Shown: positions 62,888 through 64,000 of the stretch, piece after piece
Layout of the letters: each line of letters opens with the position of its first letter
Position numbering within the stretch: the first letter of the stretch is position 1
From: Molossus alvarezi
Lineage: Eukaryota; Chordata; Mammalia; Chiroptera; Molossidae
DNA length: 64,000 nucleotides
Direction: 5' to 3'
NCBI GenBank assembly: GCA_037176705.1
Contig: CM073885.1
Span: forward strand, 160,198,290-160,262,289
Notes under the pieces: model-generated
Seen by the model: only the letters and a program-made list of their open reading frames with translations
Databases searched by the model: none
What the model was told of the DNA's origin: nothing
Made by a program: the position numbers and the translations under genes

Positions 62888-62924
62888 AAATCAGTCAACT
62901 TGAGCATCTAGTATTTGTAAACCT

Positions 62925-63345
62925 CTTCTAGTCTGAGTGGTTCACAAACCTGGCTAAGAAAAGAATCAGCTGTGGAACTTCAAAAATATAAAACAATCAA
63001 ATTATTGGGTCCTACCCTAAGGGATTCAGTAGGCCTGGAAGAAGATACAGAAAGCTGTATTTTTGTTTTTCTTTTGCATTTATCTTCAGATAGAGTGGAA
63101 GGGAGAGAGAAACATCGATGTGAGAGAGACACATCGACTGGTTGCTACCCATACGACCCCAACCGGGGCCAGGGACGAACTGCAACCACGGTACATGCCC
63201 TTAGCAGGAACCGAACCTGGGCCTCTCTGGTCCAGGGGCCAATGCTCTAACCACTGAGCAAAACCAGCCAGGGTGAAAGCTGTGTTTTTAAAAAAAAAAA
63301 AAAACCTCTCCAGATGATAATGATTAAGCGGGTTTGAGAACCACT
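62925..63345 (-). mobile_element. MER5A-like hAT-Charlie transposon, split by a SINE
   Basis: It runs from gagtggttcacaaacctggc to cgggtttgagaaccact. The SINE at 63065-63274 sits in the middle. Confidence 0.7.
63065..63274 (-). mobile_element. Ves SINE, long-tail type, in MER5A
   Basis: Antisense, with the tail end shortened. Duplication GAAAGCTGT(A/G)TTTTT lies at 63050-63064 and from 63275. Confidence 0.93.
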
Positions 63346-63616
63346 AATATAGGTATTATGGCCTTAATTTGGGGAACACAGGTCTATAGTATCAGCTCAT
63401 TATCTGACATAAGTTAAAGAGCGGTAGTTAAATTGTTCAGAACATCCCAACAATAAACGGCCCTTTAATTGCTCTCGGAAGAGTTAACTCCCTATTATTT
63501 GCAATTCCATGAATTAAAAAACATAGCTAAATGCTACAAATTGGACTTTTAATTAAAACACAAATTGTCTCCCTTTGCATTTTGTTTCTTATAAACCTGT
63601 TTTGTTTGTCCCCCAG
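63346..63616. other. Intron 13, last part
   Basis: Unique sequence ending in the acceptor tttgtttgtcccccag of exon 14. Confidence 0.5.
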
Positions 63617-64000
63617 AGGAGGAGGAGGAGGATGACCTCTTTGATGATCCTCTGCCAGTACCTTTAAGGCACAAAGTTCCAAACCAGCAGACTCTTCACC
63701 CTAAAGTATTTCCAATGACAGCAGTATCACAAAACCAGCCTGAAAAACTAGGACAAAGCACAGGATGCATCAAAGCAGAGAGCATGAAAACCTCTCTTTG
63801 GGCAAACTTTATAGATTGTGAAGAATCCAACAGTGAAAGTGAAGAAGAATTACAAATCCCAGGAGATCCGAGTCCTCTCACACATCACCAGCAAAAGGCT
63901 GATGCAGAAGTACCACAGTGGGACGTATTCTTTAAAAGAAATAACACCACAGATGACGGTTTGGAAAACTTCCCTTCCTCCACAGGGGGCTCTCAGTCAC
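63617..64000 (+). CDS. DCLRE1C: DCLRE1C exon 14 (5' part), residues 386-513, continues past the window
   Basis: It opens with an acidic run (E386-E390, D391, D392) followed by [15 protein letters not shown]. It then enters the regulatory C-terminus that in other mammals binds DNA-PKcs and ligase IV and restrains the nuclease. The ligase IV motif [10 protein letters not shown] is present, with W487 at 63919-63921 and F490/F491 at 63928-63933. A Ser/Glu-rich stretch ([10 protein letters not shown]) precedes it. The frame is open to the edge. Confidence 0.97.

Overview
The window is mammalian nuclear DNA, most likely from a vesper bat (Vespertilionidae). Two things point there. About 52 copies of a tRNA-derived SINE of the Ves family are present, and there are two copies of a SPIN-type hAT transposon, a horizontally transferred element known in vesper bats but in few other mammals. 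The window holds one protein-coding gene that I can recognise: DCLRE1C (Artemis) on the + strand. Thirteen complete coding exons lie between 18316 and 55725, and the start of the large last exon lies at 63617-64000. All thirteen introns have GT-AG ends and the joined frame is open. It encodes residues 1-513, with every catalytic metal ligand, the structural zinc ligands and the DNA ligase IV-binding motif in place. The rest of the protein lies past the right edge.

Layout. 1-3832: an antisense L1 with a second L1 nested in it. 3922-4327: a solo LTR of a class I endogenous retrovirus. 4465-7240: an L1 tail, unassigned DNA and one SINE. 7240-7990: a GC-rich promoter-like block with an RFX X-box-like motif; from mammalian synteny it may be the promoter of the divergent testis gene MEIG1, but no MEIG1 coding sequence is visible. 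8500-17620: repeats (Ves, L2, MIR, MER5A, MaLR LTRs, class I LTRs, old L1). 17900-18315: TATA-less CpG-rich DCLRE1C promoter with two CCAAT boxes. 18316-64000: DCLRE1C.

The introns are mostly transposon sequence. Intron 11 (13.5 kb) holds an antisense, nearly full-length L1 that is itself split by nine SINE insertions (one inside another) and a Tigger-like DNA transposon. Intron 13 (7.9 kb) holds old L1 pieces, the second SPIN copy, a MaLR LTR and a candidate alternative terminal exon (60788-60942). That exon is in the right phase and carries a stop codon and an AATAAA. If used, it would give an Artemis form with the whole nuclease domain but without its regulatory C-terminus.

I found no operon, CRISPR array, defence system or other gene-cluster system. 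The most interesting leads are the candidate alternative terminal exon, exon 13 sitting inside a tight inverted SINE pair, a full-consensus CTCF core in the intron-11 L1 5' end, and the SPIN copies.
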